From assembly GCA_033220425.1 (NCBI GenBank), contig CM065649.1:310001-374000 (forward strand): a stretch of DNA of 64,000 nucleotides. Direction: 5' to 3'. Below are positions 36,492-48,800 of this stretch, piece by piece; the first letter of the stretch is position 1; each line of letters starts with the position of its first letter. The notes below the pieces were generated by a model that worked only from the letters and a program-made list of their open reading frames with translations, had not been told where the DNA came from and did not search any database. A program made the translations under genes and the position numbers. Source of the DNA: Lepraria neglecta. Its lineage: Eukaryota; Ascomycota; Lecanoromycetes; Lecanorales; Stereocaulaceae.

Positions 36492-37448
36492 ATTTTGGAA
36501 GTTTAGATTGAATGGGCGTTATTCGTAAAATTGCGGGCAGACACGTCTTTGATTTTTGTATCACTTTCTGTATAAGCCAAGAACTTCTCCTTGATGCTCG
36601 GTCGGTATCTTGTATGCTTGTTTCAATAGAGGTGCTGAAATTGAATTTCTATGGTAGTATAGAGCTGAAATATCTCTGGTATATGTTCGCAATTGGTCGA
36701 GTGTTTTTGTTCTTCCCCTATCTACTAAGCTTGAGGGTACACGAGTACATCAGGCTCTGAGTTTCAGCGACCCTGGTGAACGTTAAGCCGGCTTCAGTCC
36801 AGCTTTCCCGACGGGCTGAGAGTGATGTGACAATTGAACTTTAGTTCGCTCTACGCTTTTACCATTGCTCTTGGTTTTGCGGAGTAAGTACACTGGACCC
36901 TAGCAGAATCATGGGTTTCCCCAAAATTCAAGCTCCAAAGCATTAAGAGGGCATGTTTTAGAGTAGCGAGCTCAGGCCTTCCAAGTTGTCGCTCATGAGT
37001 GGGCGAAGATCCTAGGCTTTGTTGATAAAAATTACAAGCGTGAATTGCTGCAAGGAATAAAGACACTATCAACACTCGTCACCAAGGCTTCTCACAGCCA
37101 GGATCATGGTGAGAGTCCCATATTTGAGCATTTTATAAGGCAACTCACAGGCGAGCTGACGGCACGTGACGGCACGTGACGGAGCGTTTATGTTACACAA
37201 GGAGGAACTACTTAAACGTGTCGCTCGAGAGCTCACCTCGAACTTCTCTTTCCTCCGTAAAGGTCACCTCGAAACCATCGTCACCATGGGCTCACACGGC
37301 TTCAGTTATGGTAAGAATACTTTCTTTGAGCATTTGAATGGGCAACTCACAAGAAAAGATCAACTTCTCCACCGATACACGAACAGACGTTCTAAGCCGC
37401 GGACTTGACCAAGCGGCTATAAGTTATTGTTTGATTCTCCCTTCAGAA
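36492..37448. other. tail-to-tail gap
   Basis: AT-rich 3' flank of the PKS and then of the propeller gene. GACGGCACGT is directly repeated at about 37157-37180. No gene is recognised. Confidence 0.45.
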
Positions 37449-38624
37449 CTACCGACCTATGATGTAGCTGAGAAATATATGAAACAGCTCCAGTACAGAC
37501 TTTGAGGTACCGCCGAAAACCCCCTTATCGACAGGTTGCTGAGTACTAAAAGGGATTTTCGAGTTCGGAGAGAAGACGTCATTGGACGGTTTGCTATCCT
37601 CCAAAAAGCTCGTAGTGTCTACAGCAACAACCTTTCCGCCCTCGAACAACGTACCATTTATAGGATTGAGCATTCCTCCCGCCGTTATAACATACAGGGT
37701 GTTGGTATCGCCTGGGAGTCTACCAAATGCTCCCGCTACGTCCCCCGCAACTGTAAGTTCGTCAGGCGCGCCTGCGACAACAGTGATGTTTCCGTCCGGC
37801 GTTATGGCGAACAGCCGGTTATCTGCGTTAGTTGCCGCCCAAATTGTGTCGTCGTCCCCCGGTCCGATGACAAAGTTGTCGATGTAGATCGAACGGAGTG
37901 CTAAAACGAGCTCAACCTCAGCCCCAGGAGCCGGATAGCCATCGTCTGTGAAGCGGATGCGGTATATGAGTGCTTCAAAGCAGGCGACAAAGTACAGGTA
38001 GCCTTTGTGGAGTTGGATCCCGCCGATACCGAACGGCAAAGGCGCCCAAGCAGGGGAGTTCATGCTGGCATCTTGGAGAACTTGCTCGTACTTGCGAGTG
38101 GCCGTGTTGACCCGCCATACCTTGCCGAGCGTCGAATCGGACACCAGCAGTGTGTTTGGCACCCCTGGGATAGGAATCACACCGACAATGAGGCCGCCGT
38201 CGGGTACATGGACAAGCTCCGTGATGATTGGCTTGCCATGCCTGGTGTCGAGCTCAAACACCCCGAAAGTGCCATGAATTCCGACGCCCAGAGAGCTTTG
38301 CCTGCCCGCGAGGAAGGTGAAGACACCTGGTTGCGTTTCGATAATGCCCGTGGCTGCGTTTATGTCGTCAAATTTATGAACGAGGGAGGCGGTTGGTGTA
38401 TTAGTTGTGGCGCCTGATACGGAATATATCGAAGCGTCCGGAGAGACGGTGGTCATGTAAATGTCACCATTGAACGCAACGGCAACATCCTGAAGGTATG
38501 TTATGAGGGGAAATTGGTGGATGTCTCGGAGTGGTAGGGGAAAAGGATGATGGCTAGCTTGTACGCTGACTGCCAGGCATGTAACGACATGGACCAAGGC
38601 CAAGAGGTGTGGGTAAAGCCTCAT
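37449..38624 (-). CDS. secreted beta-propeller protein (SMP-30/gluconolactonase-like)
   Basis: A single exon of 391 residues from the ATG at 38624. The start MRLYPHLLALVHVVTCLAVSVQA is a signal peptide. Blade-like repeats follow, with DVAVAFNGDIYMTTV, LLVSDSTLGKVWRVN, GIGGIQLHKGYLYFV and TIWAATNADNRLFAITPDG, the six-bladed propeller layout of SMP-30/gluconolactonase-like fungal proteins found in many metabolite clusters. Some members catalyse lactone hydrolysis or pericyclic and stereoselective steps; which applies here is unknown. It is divergent from the laccase gene, with six TCGGA/TCCGA boxes in the shared region, which argues for joint control with the cluster. Confidence 0.85.
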   Translation of the reverse strand: MRLYPHLLALVHVVTCLAVSVQASHHPFPLPLRDIHQFPLITYLQDVAVAFNGDIYMTTVSPDASIYSVSGATTNTPTASLVHKFDDINAATGIIETQPGVFTFLAGRQSSLGVGIHGTFGVFELDTRHGKPIITELVHVPDGGLIVGVIPIPGVPNTLLVSDSTLGKVWRVNTATRKYEQVLQDASMNSPAWAPLPFGIGGIQLHKGYLYFVACFEALIYRIRFTDDGYPAPGAEVELVLALRSIYIDNFVIGPGDDDTIWAATNADNRLFAITPDGNITVVAGAPDELTVAGDVAGAFGRLPGDTNTLYVITAGGMLNPINGTLFEGGKVVAVDTTSFLEDSKPSNDVFSPNSKIPFSTQQPVDKGVFGGTSKSVLELFHIFLSYIIGR

Positions 38625-38816
38625 GACGTGAGAAATTCGGACAACGTGGGGAGAAAAAGAGCAGAAGAGCAAAAGCTCGAGTATTAATCGGGATTCCTGA
38701 GAGGTCTTCGTTAAAGAGCGGACAACTCGACAGCGTCTTTTATGCTTAGGATTGAGGATACGAGAATCCTAAAATCAGCTCAGAAACACTGGTGAATCCT
38801 GTTTTGGTCTCAACTG

Positions 38817-39121
38817 TCCGAATTGCACCTTCGTTTAGTTCCGAAATCCGAATATCCCTACTTTTCTCCGCAGAGTACAGTAGCTGCAAGCTCGGCCTTT
38901 AAATGGGACTTAAATTATTCCTTGGCCTTTCTTCGCTCTGTTGAATTTTCGGCCACTAGCATTAGCATGCTTGCCCTTTCCCTTTCCCCCGCCTTTCATT
39001 TCAAGGTTTAGACCAGAGACAAATGAGGAAGCGCTATTGGGGCTGCCGAGTTTAACGAATTTCATATTCGGAATAAGGAATACGGCTTCCGACTTTCCTA
39101 ATTCGGCAAACTGTTTTCCGA
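38817..39121. promoter_or_regulatory. TCCGA/TCGGA cluster between propeller and laccase genes
   Basis: TCCGA or TCGGA occurs at 38817, 38840, 38847, 39068, 39088 and 39117, six times in about 305 bp of the 674-bp divergent promoter. Further TTCGGC strings are interspersed. This is the densest set after the DUF3237/hydrolase promoter. Confidence 0.45.
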
Positions 39122-39298
39122 GTCCCCTCATTCGGCTTTTGCCCTTATGTGTAGCACATCGAAGCGTTCTCATACCTTCATCCACTGTCGACTTTATTGC
39201 TGACACCTGCTGACCGATTAAATTGGTTGCGCTTTGGTCTGGTCCTCCTACTTTCATATCTTTCCAGCTTCTGAGGCGACGGTTCAATATTTCACGCC

Positions 39299-41197
39299 AT
39301 GAAGGGGAGGTTCCTTCCCCTGCTCGCCTTTGTGGTCGGCTCATCCGCATTATACATCTCTCATGGACTAGTCGAAGACATGAAGGCCTTGCTATGGCCT
39401 TTTCAACAACCACTCCAGTCGTGCCAAAACACACCCACTTCTCGAAGCTGTTGGGATCAATATGACATCGATACGAACTACTATACCACGTTTCCCGACA
39501 CCGGCAACACTGTGGAGGTATGGCTGTCTGCGGAAGAAAGTATCTGCAACCAAGACGGATACGAACGCTCCTGCATGACGTTCAATGGGACCATGCCTGG
39601 TCCGCCTATTATCGCCAACTGGGGTGATGATCTCGTCATCCACGTAACCAATAACATGCATTCGAACGGTACCACTGTCCACTGGCACGGTGTGCGCCAG
39701 CTCGATAGCATTCAGTACGATGGAGTTCCCGGTGTTACACAATGCCCAATCCGCCCCGGAGAGACCCTGACCTACAGATATAAGGTCACGCAGTACGGCA
39801 CGAGCTGGTATCACAGTCATATCTCTCTACAGTACTCAGAAGGACTGTTCGGACCATTGATATTCAATGGTCCCGCTACAGCTGATTATGACGAGGACCT
39901 CGGTGCGCTTTTTCTCCAGGACTGGTCGCACTTACCTACCTTCAGCGCCTGGAGGGACAAAGAGAAATATGGCATTACCCAGTCGCTCAGCAATCTCCTA
40001 ATCAATGGAGCCAATACATTCGACTGCTCTGCAGTTTCGGATGAGAGTTGCGTTGGTGGGGGCAAGAAATCCCAGACGGTATTCCAGCCTGGCAAGAAGT
40101 ACCTGATCCGCTTGATAAATGTCGCCACCGACAGCCAATTCCAGTTCAGTATCGACGGCCACAAGCTCAAGGTGATTGCTAACGACTTCGTCCCTATCCA
40201 GCCATACGACACTGATAGCGTTGTTATCAATGCTGCTCAACGGTACGACGTCATTGTCGAGGCAAGTGCTCCACCGGGTGACTACTGGCTGCGAGCCTTT
40301 TGGGTGAATGCCTGCGCCGGCGTTGCAAACGACCACCCTGAAGACTCCATTGGTATCGTTCGGTATGACGCCGCCAGCACCAGCGACCCGACTAGTGTGA
40401 GTGCCGTCAAGGCTCCTACCACTTGCTTTGACGAGCCGCTAGAAAGCCTGGTTCCCCACATGAAATTTGACGTTACCAACATTGCTGGCACGACCGTCGA
40501 GGAGCTCCGTGTGCGATTTACACACGAGGCGCTGTTCACATGGACGGTCAATAGCAGCAGCTTGGTACTTGACTGGAGCAATCCGACGCTCAAGCGGGTC
40601 TTCAATAATGAATCAGTCTTCCCCACTGAGTACAACATCGTTTCTGTTGATGTAAGCAACCAAGTTTGCTCTCATATCATCTACTCAGCGTTGCAATCAC
40701 TAACCTAGGCAACAGAAAAAGACCTCTTCCGACGACGAGTGGGCGGTCTTGGTAATCCAGAACAAAGTCATGGGTCTCCTTGGCGCGTAAGTTCTGCCGC
40801 CGCTATTCTCTCGATACAGACTGACAGCACCGCTCACAGCATCGCGCACCCCATCCATCTGCACGGCCATGACTTCTGGGTCCTGGCACAGGAGAGTGGC
40901 CCCTGGGACGGAAGGACCGACTCCTTCAAGACGATCAATCCGCCACGACGTGACACCGCCGTTCTACCCGCACAGGGCCATCTCGCGATTGCTCTTCGCT
41001 TAGATAATCCTGGGACCTGGATCCTGCACTGCCATATCGCGTGGCATGCTAGCCAGGGTCTTTCGTTGGAGTTTGTCGAGAGTGAGGAGTCCATTTCGAT
41101 TCAGTCGGGGGATATGGAGATCCTTCAGGACACGTGTGAGTCGTGGGATGAGTGGTCTGGAAATGCGACGTACCCACAAGATGGTTCGGGGATTTAA
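39299..41197 (+). CDS. secreted laccase-type multicopper oxidase
   Basis: Exons 39299-40651, 40716-40786 and 40840-41197 fit in phase and give 593 residues. A signal peptide (MKGRFLPLLAFVVGSSALY) starts the protein. The four copper motifs are complete: HWHG at 128-131, WYHSH at 170-174, HPIHLHGH at 478-485 and HCHIAWH at 538-544. Many Asn-X-Ser/Thr sites suggest a glycosylated extracellular enzyme. Ascomycete laccases couple one-electron oxidation of phenols to reduction of O2 to water; several in polyketide clusters carry out phenol coupling or pigment polymerisation. It is divergent from the propeller gene and marks the right edge of the cluster, since the next gene is a ribosome-assembly factor. 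Confidence 0.95.
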
Positions 41198-41692
41198 AGG
41201 ACTAGAGACGTACATAGGTCATATACCTCTAATAGTATTTCGCCGCGTTCACATGCCTGAAGCGGCCTTTTGGTATGCTCGATTGGGGTACCAGGATCTG
41301 GGGAGGACACCCCTGCACTGTCTAAAGCGGCCACTCGGGTCTTACCCGAATGCACTTCCTGCAGGGCTTGACGTGCCAAGCCTGCCAAGATCCCCGAGAC
41401 TTGATAAAGAGAGGACAGCAAGCCCGTCCTCTTCATAGGAAAGGCAGATTGTGGCATGGCAGCGAAGGCGTTTGTCATATCTACATTCCTGTTCTCTCGC
41501 ATCAGCTTCGACTGAGCTGGGGGCAGATTTTTGTCACCTTGAAATGCCAAGACCCCCAGGTCTTAGTGGTGGTGGCGGCGGAGACACCCGAATAATCCCT
41601 GCACGGGTAGCGAGAGTTTGGAGAACGGAAGGGAAATTTGAACATTGCGTGGGAAATTCTTCAACAGCCTTTTCACGACACCTAACGCTGTA
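41198..41692. other. gap between laccase and Enp2/NOL10 gene
   Basis: 3' flank of the laccase and the short promoter of the next gene. No TCGGA/TCCGA box was seen and no gene is recognised. It is the likely cluster boundary. Confidence 0.5.
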
Positions 41693-43908
41693 ATGAAGAT
41701 CAGCAATCATTCAGCTGTCCCAGTCTATACCATCTCAGGATCCTCAACAGCGCGGCCCCTCCCAGAATGGCTTGCGAGGAAGCGAAAACGAAGTCTCAAG
41801 AACGATCCAGAATACGCCAGTCGCATCGAACTTCTCCAAGACTTCGAGTTCGAGGAGGCGAGTCAGTGTGTCAGAGTCAGCGATGATGGGCAATGGGTCA
41901 TGAGCACTGGTATGCTTCCCATCCGGTCATTCTACCGACTGATTTGTACTTTGCGGAATCTGGATTCACTGACATTCTCACAGGTACATATAAGCCTCAA
42001 ATACATACGCACTATCTTCCTCATCTTTCACTCTCCTTCGCGCGCCATACGATATCCCTAAATACTACCTTTCTCCTTCTGTCCTCCGACTACTCGAAAT
42101 CACTCCACTTGCAATCTGACCGCTCCCTCGAATTCCATACACCTCTCGGATGCCATTACACCACACGGCTGCCTCGATACGGCCGAGACCTTCAATATGA
42201 CAACCGATCAGCCGAGGCTTTGATCCCCGCTGTTGGCGTAAACGAAAATGGCAAAGGTGAGGTCTTCCGGCTAAACCTAGAAGCCGGACGGTACATGCGA
42301 GGATACGAAGTGGATGTTGGAGGCGACGACTTCACATCCAGCAGTGGTGGCACCCTTCAGGGAGGAATAAGCACAGGCAGCGTCAATACGGCGGCCATAG
42401 CGGAGGATAGCCACAATCTGCTAGCTTTTGGGACATCAATTGGCACAGTGGAATTTTGGGACGCGCGCTCGAGAGGCCGTGTAGGCATACTACAAAGTCC
42501 CAGACAGTCTGGCCCAATTGAAGGAAAGCAGGAAATTACGGCCTTGGAATTCAGTCGCTCGGGCTTAGGTCTAGCGACGGGCTTGTCCACGGGACTCATA
42601 CATCTCTACGACCTTCGCTCTTCCAACCCGCTGCTAAAGAAAGACCAAGGCTATGGTTACCCTATTAAAACTTTGATGTACTTGAATTCATCAACCTCAA
42701 CCCGCGCACAGACCTCTGAGCCCAAGATCCTCTCAGCAGACAAACGCATAATCAAGATTTGGTCTCCTGAGGACGGCTCACCCTGGACATCCGTCGAGCC
42801 AGCTGTGGACATCAATTCTGTCGCCTGGTGTAAAGACAGCGGCATGCTTTTGACAGCGAACGAAGGACGCCAACAACACGCATTCTTCATCCCACAGCTA
42901 GGTCCAGCTCCAAAGTGGTGCTCATTCCTTGATAACCTCGTGGAAGAAATGGCCGAAGACCCGAACGACCCCAACGCTTATACGAGTCAGAAGGCCGGCG
43001 ATGTATACGACAACTACAAATTCCTAACCATGCAACAGCTTCAATCGCTGAATCTTTCCCATTTGGTGGGGACGACAAGTCTACTCAGACCTTATATGCA
43101 TGGCTACTTTGTAGCGCAGAGACTCTACGAAGAAGCGAAGCTTATTGCCGATCCCTTTGTATGGGAAGAGGAAAGGAATAAAAGAGTCAAAGACAAGATC
43201 GACACGGAGCGGGAAAGTAGAATCAGAGGCAACAAGAAAGTGACAGCCAAGGTCAATAAGCGCCTAGCAGAGAAGATGATGGAGCGAGCTGAACGAGAAG
43301 AGCGACGGCAAGCAAAGAGAGTCCTCGAGAAGGGCGGAGATGAGGAACAGCCAGCGGCAAAGGAAGAAAATAATTCGGATAACTTGTTGTCTGATCATCG
43401 CTTCGCTAAACTCTTCCAGGACCCGGACTTCACTATTGATGAGCGGTCGCGCGAGTTCCAATCGTTGAACCCAAGTACCAAACCTCCACTGCTAGAGGCC
43501 TCGGAAGACAACGACCGGGGACTTACTGCTGTCGAGGAAGAAGCACTTGCCGAGATCCCCAGATCGGATACAGGTTCATCAAGCGAGTCCGAAGCCCCAG
43601 TTCCCAAGCCAAAGGACAGCGGACGTATCTCCTCAACTTCCTACAAGCGCGCTGGTCACCGGCCTCAACAGCAGCCGCAGATGCATGTCTCGTCTTCGAA
43701 GAGACCTTCGCAGGCCAAAGACCGTTCCTTCGGATCGAGAGCTGAACGGAGCAGAGGTACAAAGCTCAACACGAGCACAGTGGTCGGAGAGCGTGAGATT
43801 ACCTTCGCTCCAGAGCGCAAAAGCAAGACACAGAAAGTGGAATCGACTGAGAGGCGGCGAGATAAGGGACGAAGGAGTGCGAGTGGGAATGTTTTCAGAA
43901 GCATGTAG
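41693..43908 (+). CDS. ENP2: Enp2/NOL10-like WD-repeat ribosome biogenesis factor
   Basis: Exons 41693-41909 and 41984-43908 give 713 residues in phase. The start MKISNHSAVPVYTISG and RIELLQDFEFEEASQ, then VSDDGQWVMSTGTYKPQIH, are hallmarks of Enp2/NOL10. WD-type blades follow, including LLAFGTSIGTVEFWDAR and LGLATGLSTGLIHLYDLRS, then GDVYDNYKFLTMQQL and HGYFVAQRLYEEAKLIADPF, the conserved end of the core. The last 250 residues are charged, with a long basic/acidic helix (VNKRLAEKMMERAEREERRQ). Enp2 is a nucleolar protein of the 90S pre-ribosome needed for 18S rRNA maturation. It is a housekeeping gene and marks return to conserved DNA. Confidence 0.93.
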
Positions 43909-44195
43909 TGTCTGGATTAGCGATAGGATGATACCCATGAAGCGTTTTCAGTACCAATCATCTTTTTACCCTGTTCGATCATGATCTCATACTCAATACG
44001 GAGTAGAGAGCAGTGGATTCCTTAGTGTGAGAATGCAACAATTCATAAAATTATGCCAAGCATTTTATCCTTGTTGCCGAGGTCCTTCAAAGCTCCACCT
44101 TTGTCCGCGACAGCGAGCATCATCTACTCCTTCATTGACCCATCTACACCAGTCCCCATTGACCTCTCCGACTCAGCAGTGAGCTCAACCTCAAG

Positions 44196-45093
44196 ATGGT
44201 CGCGGACGCACTCGTATACCACCCATCGGTAGCCCACTACCTCCGCTTCGTCGCAACTACCGGTAACACCCCTCACCCCTCCTTATCTCCTCGCACCGCG
44301 TCTCATTGTCCAAAACCCTCAATGCTAATCTATCCTACCAGTTGGCCGCGACAAGCTCCTCCGTACCCTCCAGTACTTCTCCCGCTTCTACGCCTGGTAC
44401 CTATTCCGAACGAACAACCCTGCCCGCGTCATCGCGCCCTACGAGGCTATCAAGAAACAATTCGGCCTCACACGCAAATGTCTACGCATTGGCAAGAATG
44501 TTGAGCACTTCAAGGCCGCTGCGGTGGCTATGGATGCCAAGGGCATGGATCCGGTGTTGAGATATTGTGCTATAGGAAGGCAGTTGGGGTATGCGGGGTA
44601 TATGACGTTGGATTGGATCAACTATGTGAGTGTTGCTATATGGAGTTATGGCCGAGTGCGACGACGATGCTGACCTTGACCATTAGATGGACGCTGCAGG
44701 AATTCGACCAACGGCGAATGCGAAGCGGCTGTTGCGGGAAGCTTACAGATTTTGGTTCGCTGGGTTGACCTTCAATATTATTGCTGGGATGTACAGCCTA
44801 CAGCAGATCAGGCAGAAGGAACAAAACATCGACAAGAATGAGGGCGAGGGTGTTGTGGAGAGCAAGAAGCTTGTCAAGTACTACTCCCGTGAAGAGACTT
44901 TGAAGGGGCACCCACTGACCAGTGATTCAGGGAGCGCACCACTACCAATCTCCAGCTCATCTCAGATCTCTGCGATCTAACAGTGCCCACTGCTGCCCTC
45001 GGCTGGGCCAATCTCGATGATGGTATAGTTGGAATTGCAGGGACTGTGAGCAGCTTGATTGGCGTGTGGGGGACATGGAAGAAGACTGCATAG
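44196..45093 (+). CDS. PEX11: Pex11 peroxisomal membrane elongation factor
   Basis: Exons 44196-44262, 44342-44625, 44687-44877 and 44931-45093 fit in phase and give 234 residues, the usual Pex11 length. The N-terminus reads MVADALVYHPSVAHYLRFV, then GRDKLLRTLQYFSRFYAWYL, FGLTRKCLRIGKNVEHFKAA and, at the C-terminus, DLCDLTVPTAALGWANLDDG with a final glycine-containing helix GIAGTVSSLIGVW. These are the amphipathic membrane-bending helix and C-terminal membrane segment of Pex11, which elongates and divides peroxisomes. The last intron is needed: reading straight through ends early and loses the conserved C-terminus. Confidence 0.95.
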
Positions 45094-45813
45094 AGCAGTA
45101 CGTGCGCTGGAGGGGTAAGAGAAGGTGGAAGGAGGTCAACATTTCGAGAACTATTGTTTGGCGGTAGGGATGCACTAATCGTCGATAGAGTTGAGGAGTC
45201 TGGGTCTTGCCAACGCCACAATTTGGGCACCTTTAGCTTGGTGAAGCATGAGCACTTACTCTCTGTTATATATTCAGATCTCACACGTACATACGGGCTC
45301 ACGAAGCAGCATACCGACAGAGCCAGATCTGTGACTACTTGTTGCCTCAAGGTATAGTCTTCTGATCTTACTTCGTGCCCACCCAAGGCCGATTGCAAAG
45401 CTCCAGCAAGAGATGGTAGCCTACTACCAAGTGGATTTGACCTCTCAATGATGCCTCGAAGCTCTACGAGTATTGGTGGATGTTGATTAGGGAGTTGAGG
45501 TCCTGGCGGCAAAATCCGGTCCGAGATTCGCGCCTGCCTCATCAACTTCCTTTCCCTTTCCCTCCCTTCTTCGTCACCCATCACCTTCATCATCATGACG
45601 AACTGCAGTTGAAGCGTCAAGTGAGCTGCTGCAGCCAGCTTTGCATGCGCATTTGCATTTGCATTTGACAGCCTGCGAGCTTCAGTCTTCTATCGTCTTG
45701 GCCTTTCCTGACAAGCAAGTGCTTCTACACGGTAGAACGCTCACTACCTACTCCACCAGCGGTAATTTTACGCAGTGCGAAGTACCAATAGCCTGGCTTT
45801 GTCCGTCCTGGCC
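45094..45813. other. gap between PEX11 and coiled-coil gene
   Basis: Convergence of no coding signal. A minus-strand open frame across 44874-45620 overlaps the Pex11 C-terminal exon antisense and looks non-coding. A GCATTTGCATTTGCATTT run lies near 45650. Confidence 0.4.
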
Positions 45814-48800
45814 ATGACGGTCACGAATGCCGCTCCGACACTGGAGAGGAGAACTCTCGAAGACTCTCGTGCCTTAGATGACCAATGGAGCGAGATCGAT
45901 GACGACGAAGAATGGTCGAGTCAGCTGAAGTTAAGCAATAGTCACGGTGAGTTCGCTTCCCATCAGCCTTGCTGACCCAGCTCCGTACAATGACACTGAC
46001 ATGCAAGGAGCTCCGCGGGACCGAGTCAGTGACAAGCACCAACCTGATGACGCCTATGATAGCCGAAATCCAGAACCCACGGATCGTCTGTCCCAGCAAG
46101 CGCCAATGAAGCTCAACCTTCTGACACGACCGGTATCGTCTCATGAAGACCTTGACGCTGGCTTCTCTTTCACCAAGGCGAAGCCTAGGCAACATCTGGA
46201 CTTCGGCCGAGAGCCCGAGCAGAGCACTGCTGCTCACACAAACGATGTGTCCAATTTGCTACTTCCTGCTACCAAGAAAATGCTATCTCGCAACTCACGG
46301 CCTACATCGAACGTTACCGAGCCCCCTCAAGACACGGCCACAGCCACAAGCCCATCCAAGGAGGCCTCAAATAAATTCACTGTGCGTGCCGTACCCTTTC
46401 CCAACATACATGGTACAGCATCCTTCGAGCATGTGTCAGCGACCGGAGGTGCAACAGCTGCCGTAGGCCCGCCACCTTCAAAAATACTGACGAATGATGT
46501 ATCGATGTCTGCTGACAATACCCTGGTCGGGTCGGACTTCAACGAGGTGAATTCTACTCATCAGCAATACACCCAAGACTCAGCATACCCGGACAAGCTT
46601 GCTGATACGTATTACTCACTGGGTTATCCTCCCAACGAAGTCATGAGCACCTCCCATCATCCACAGAACGCCCCACGGAAGCCTGCCATCAAAGCGCCTC
46701 GTGTAGCGCGGACTGCCGTTCCTGGTGCCTCGAGAGTCACGAAGAATCGAAAGAAAAATGTTACTGGCGTGCCGGGAAACAACGCGGCATTTCAACCTCC
46801 TCCTGCCGCTGAAGACTCCAACGAAGAAATGTTCTTCCTGCTGATGAATCGCATTCGCCAGGATCGCCGTGAGAGTGAAGCGAAGGATGCGGCTCTAGAA
46901 ACTAGCAATCGCCAGTGCCAAATGCTTATGGCTCTCAACGATGATCTTGATGCTAGATTACATGACGTGTCAAGGCTATGCAGCGAGAGAGAAGCCCAAT
47001 TGTCCAAGATCAAAGCCGCCAAGCCAGGCTGGGAGACCAAGATCAGAAAGCTTAGCGAGTACGTCAAAGGTCTTACAAATGACCATAACAGACTACGAGA
47101 TGATGCTAGAGATATACGGGAGCAGTCAGGCGAAATACTCAAGGACAAGAAGTGCCTGCACGATGTCCTGCAGGAGGTCTCCCAAACTACCACGGAACGA
47201 CACAACAAGTCCAGGAAGCTGGTTACTGAAGCCCGACACGATTTGGAGATTCTTGAACAGAAGGTACAACATCAGCAATCGGACCTCCGTAATAAGCAGG
47301 AGCTTCTCGTAGCTGAGCGAGAGCGCAATTTTCAATTGGAGGGCCAGATCTCTGACTTTGCGGCTGGTGCGGCCAGTCAGGAACACCTCGCTGAGCTTCT
47401 CTTGGGACACCGCGATACCATTACAGGAAAGATTGACGAGCTTCTCGAGAACACTGAAATTTTCCGAATGGCTGCCCCTGCGGAATCGCAAGATCATCTA
47501 AGACCTATGTTGGAGCAATGCCTTACAGTCCTTCAGAACCTTCAGAGCTCCGATGTTCCAAAGCCAGACAATTACGAAAAGCTTCAGGACTCAATGCGCG
47601 GCTACTTTGACAGGTATGTTTCCCACGCCTGTTGACGACGGACGAGTTGCTAACCTGAACATAGCATCACTCGTTCTATTGAAACTTGCGCCCATAACAC
47701 CACCATGACGGAAGCTGGTCACCAACAGCTAGCGTCGTTAATGGAAGAGCAGCTTCGTGACCTACGTAGCAATCTCGCTTTTGATACTACTTTCTCCGAA
47801 CAGGTGATGGACCTTCGTGAGGTGAAGGCAACTCTCCGAGAACGACTACAAGGAACAGACTCGGCTCTCCGAGATGCTCGTATTGAGTCGATAGCTCTCA
47901 AGCAACAAATGGAGGATCAGCAGCGCAAGCTCATAACGCTTGAGACCGACCTCGCTAAGACTCGTCAACCGACAGAAAACCCAGTCACGCTGCTCCGTTT
48001 GCAGGATCTTGACTCGCATAACAAAGCTCTGCAACAAAAGATCACCAGCTTACAAACAGAGGCTGCCTCACTGTCGACACAGCTACAACAGAGAGTCGAG
48101 GACGCTCAAGGACTGAATGACAGTTTTGTCAATGCTCAATCGCAGATCCAGGAGGCACGTCGTGAGACAGAGGTAGTACGAAAGGAGAAACTAGAATCCG
48201 AGAGACATGCGCTTCAACAGAATGAGGAAACGAAGAGAGAGCTTCTGAAGGCCGCCAGTATAGAGCTAGCCAACGTCAAGAGTGAGCACCTGAGCACGAT
48301 CCAACAGATAAAGGCGAGGAAGTCACCAGCAGACGACAAACTCAGCCACGTTACAAAACAGTTCATTATCTTGCAAGGCGAGAAGGAGAAGGTTGATAAA
48401 GAGGCCAGTATGATGAAGTTATCTTTGGATGGGCTGCAGAAAGAGAGGCAGCATGAGGTAAGCGCGCTACTATTTGATGCCGTCCCCCAGCTGACTGGGT
48501 TCAAAGACTGCGTTCGCAGAACGTCTCCGGGCACGAGTTGCGGAGCTTGAGAGACAAAACATAGAACAGGCTGCCTCCAATAAGAGCCTCCAGCAAGAGC
48601 TTCATGCCACTAACCAGGATATTAACGCCAAAGATGGTTACATCAAACACTTGCAATCTCGGGGAAAGGAACTGCAAGCACCCCAAAACAAGAAGCCACA
48701 ACAGCCACCTACGAGGACAGAGCCAGGCCCATCTTCTCAGGGTCCTAGTCGTTCGAAGCACTTCACGAAGCCACTACCCGCAGTTGTCGAAGACTCTCAA

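Noticed and set aside
37157-37180. Direct repeat of GACGGCACGT as a binding-site pair
   Set aside because: Single occurrence in a tail-to-tail gap with no gene start nearby; probably chance or slippage.
44874-45620. 248-codon minus-strand open frame
   Set aside because: Antisense to the last Pex11 exon and the following gap, without protein-like features.
45775-45813. Signal peptide at the start of the coiled-coil protein
   Set aside because: The hydrophobic stretch begins with GTG rather than ATG and does not fit a cytoplasmic/nuclear coiled-coil protein; the ATG at 45814 was used.
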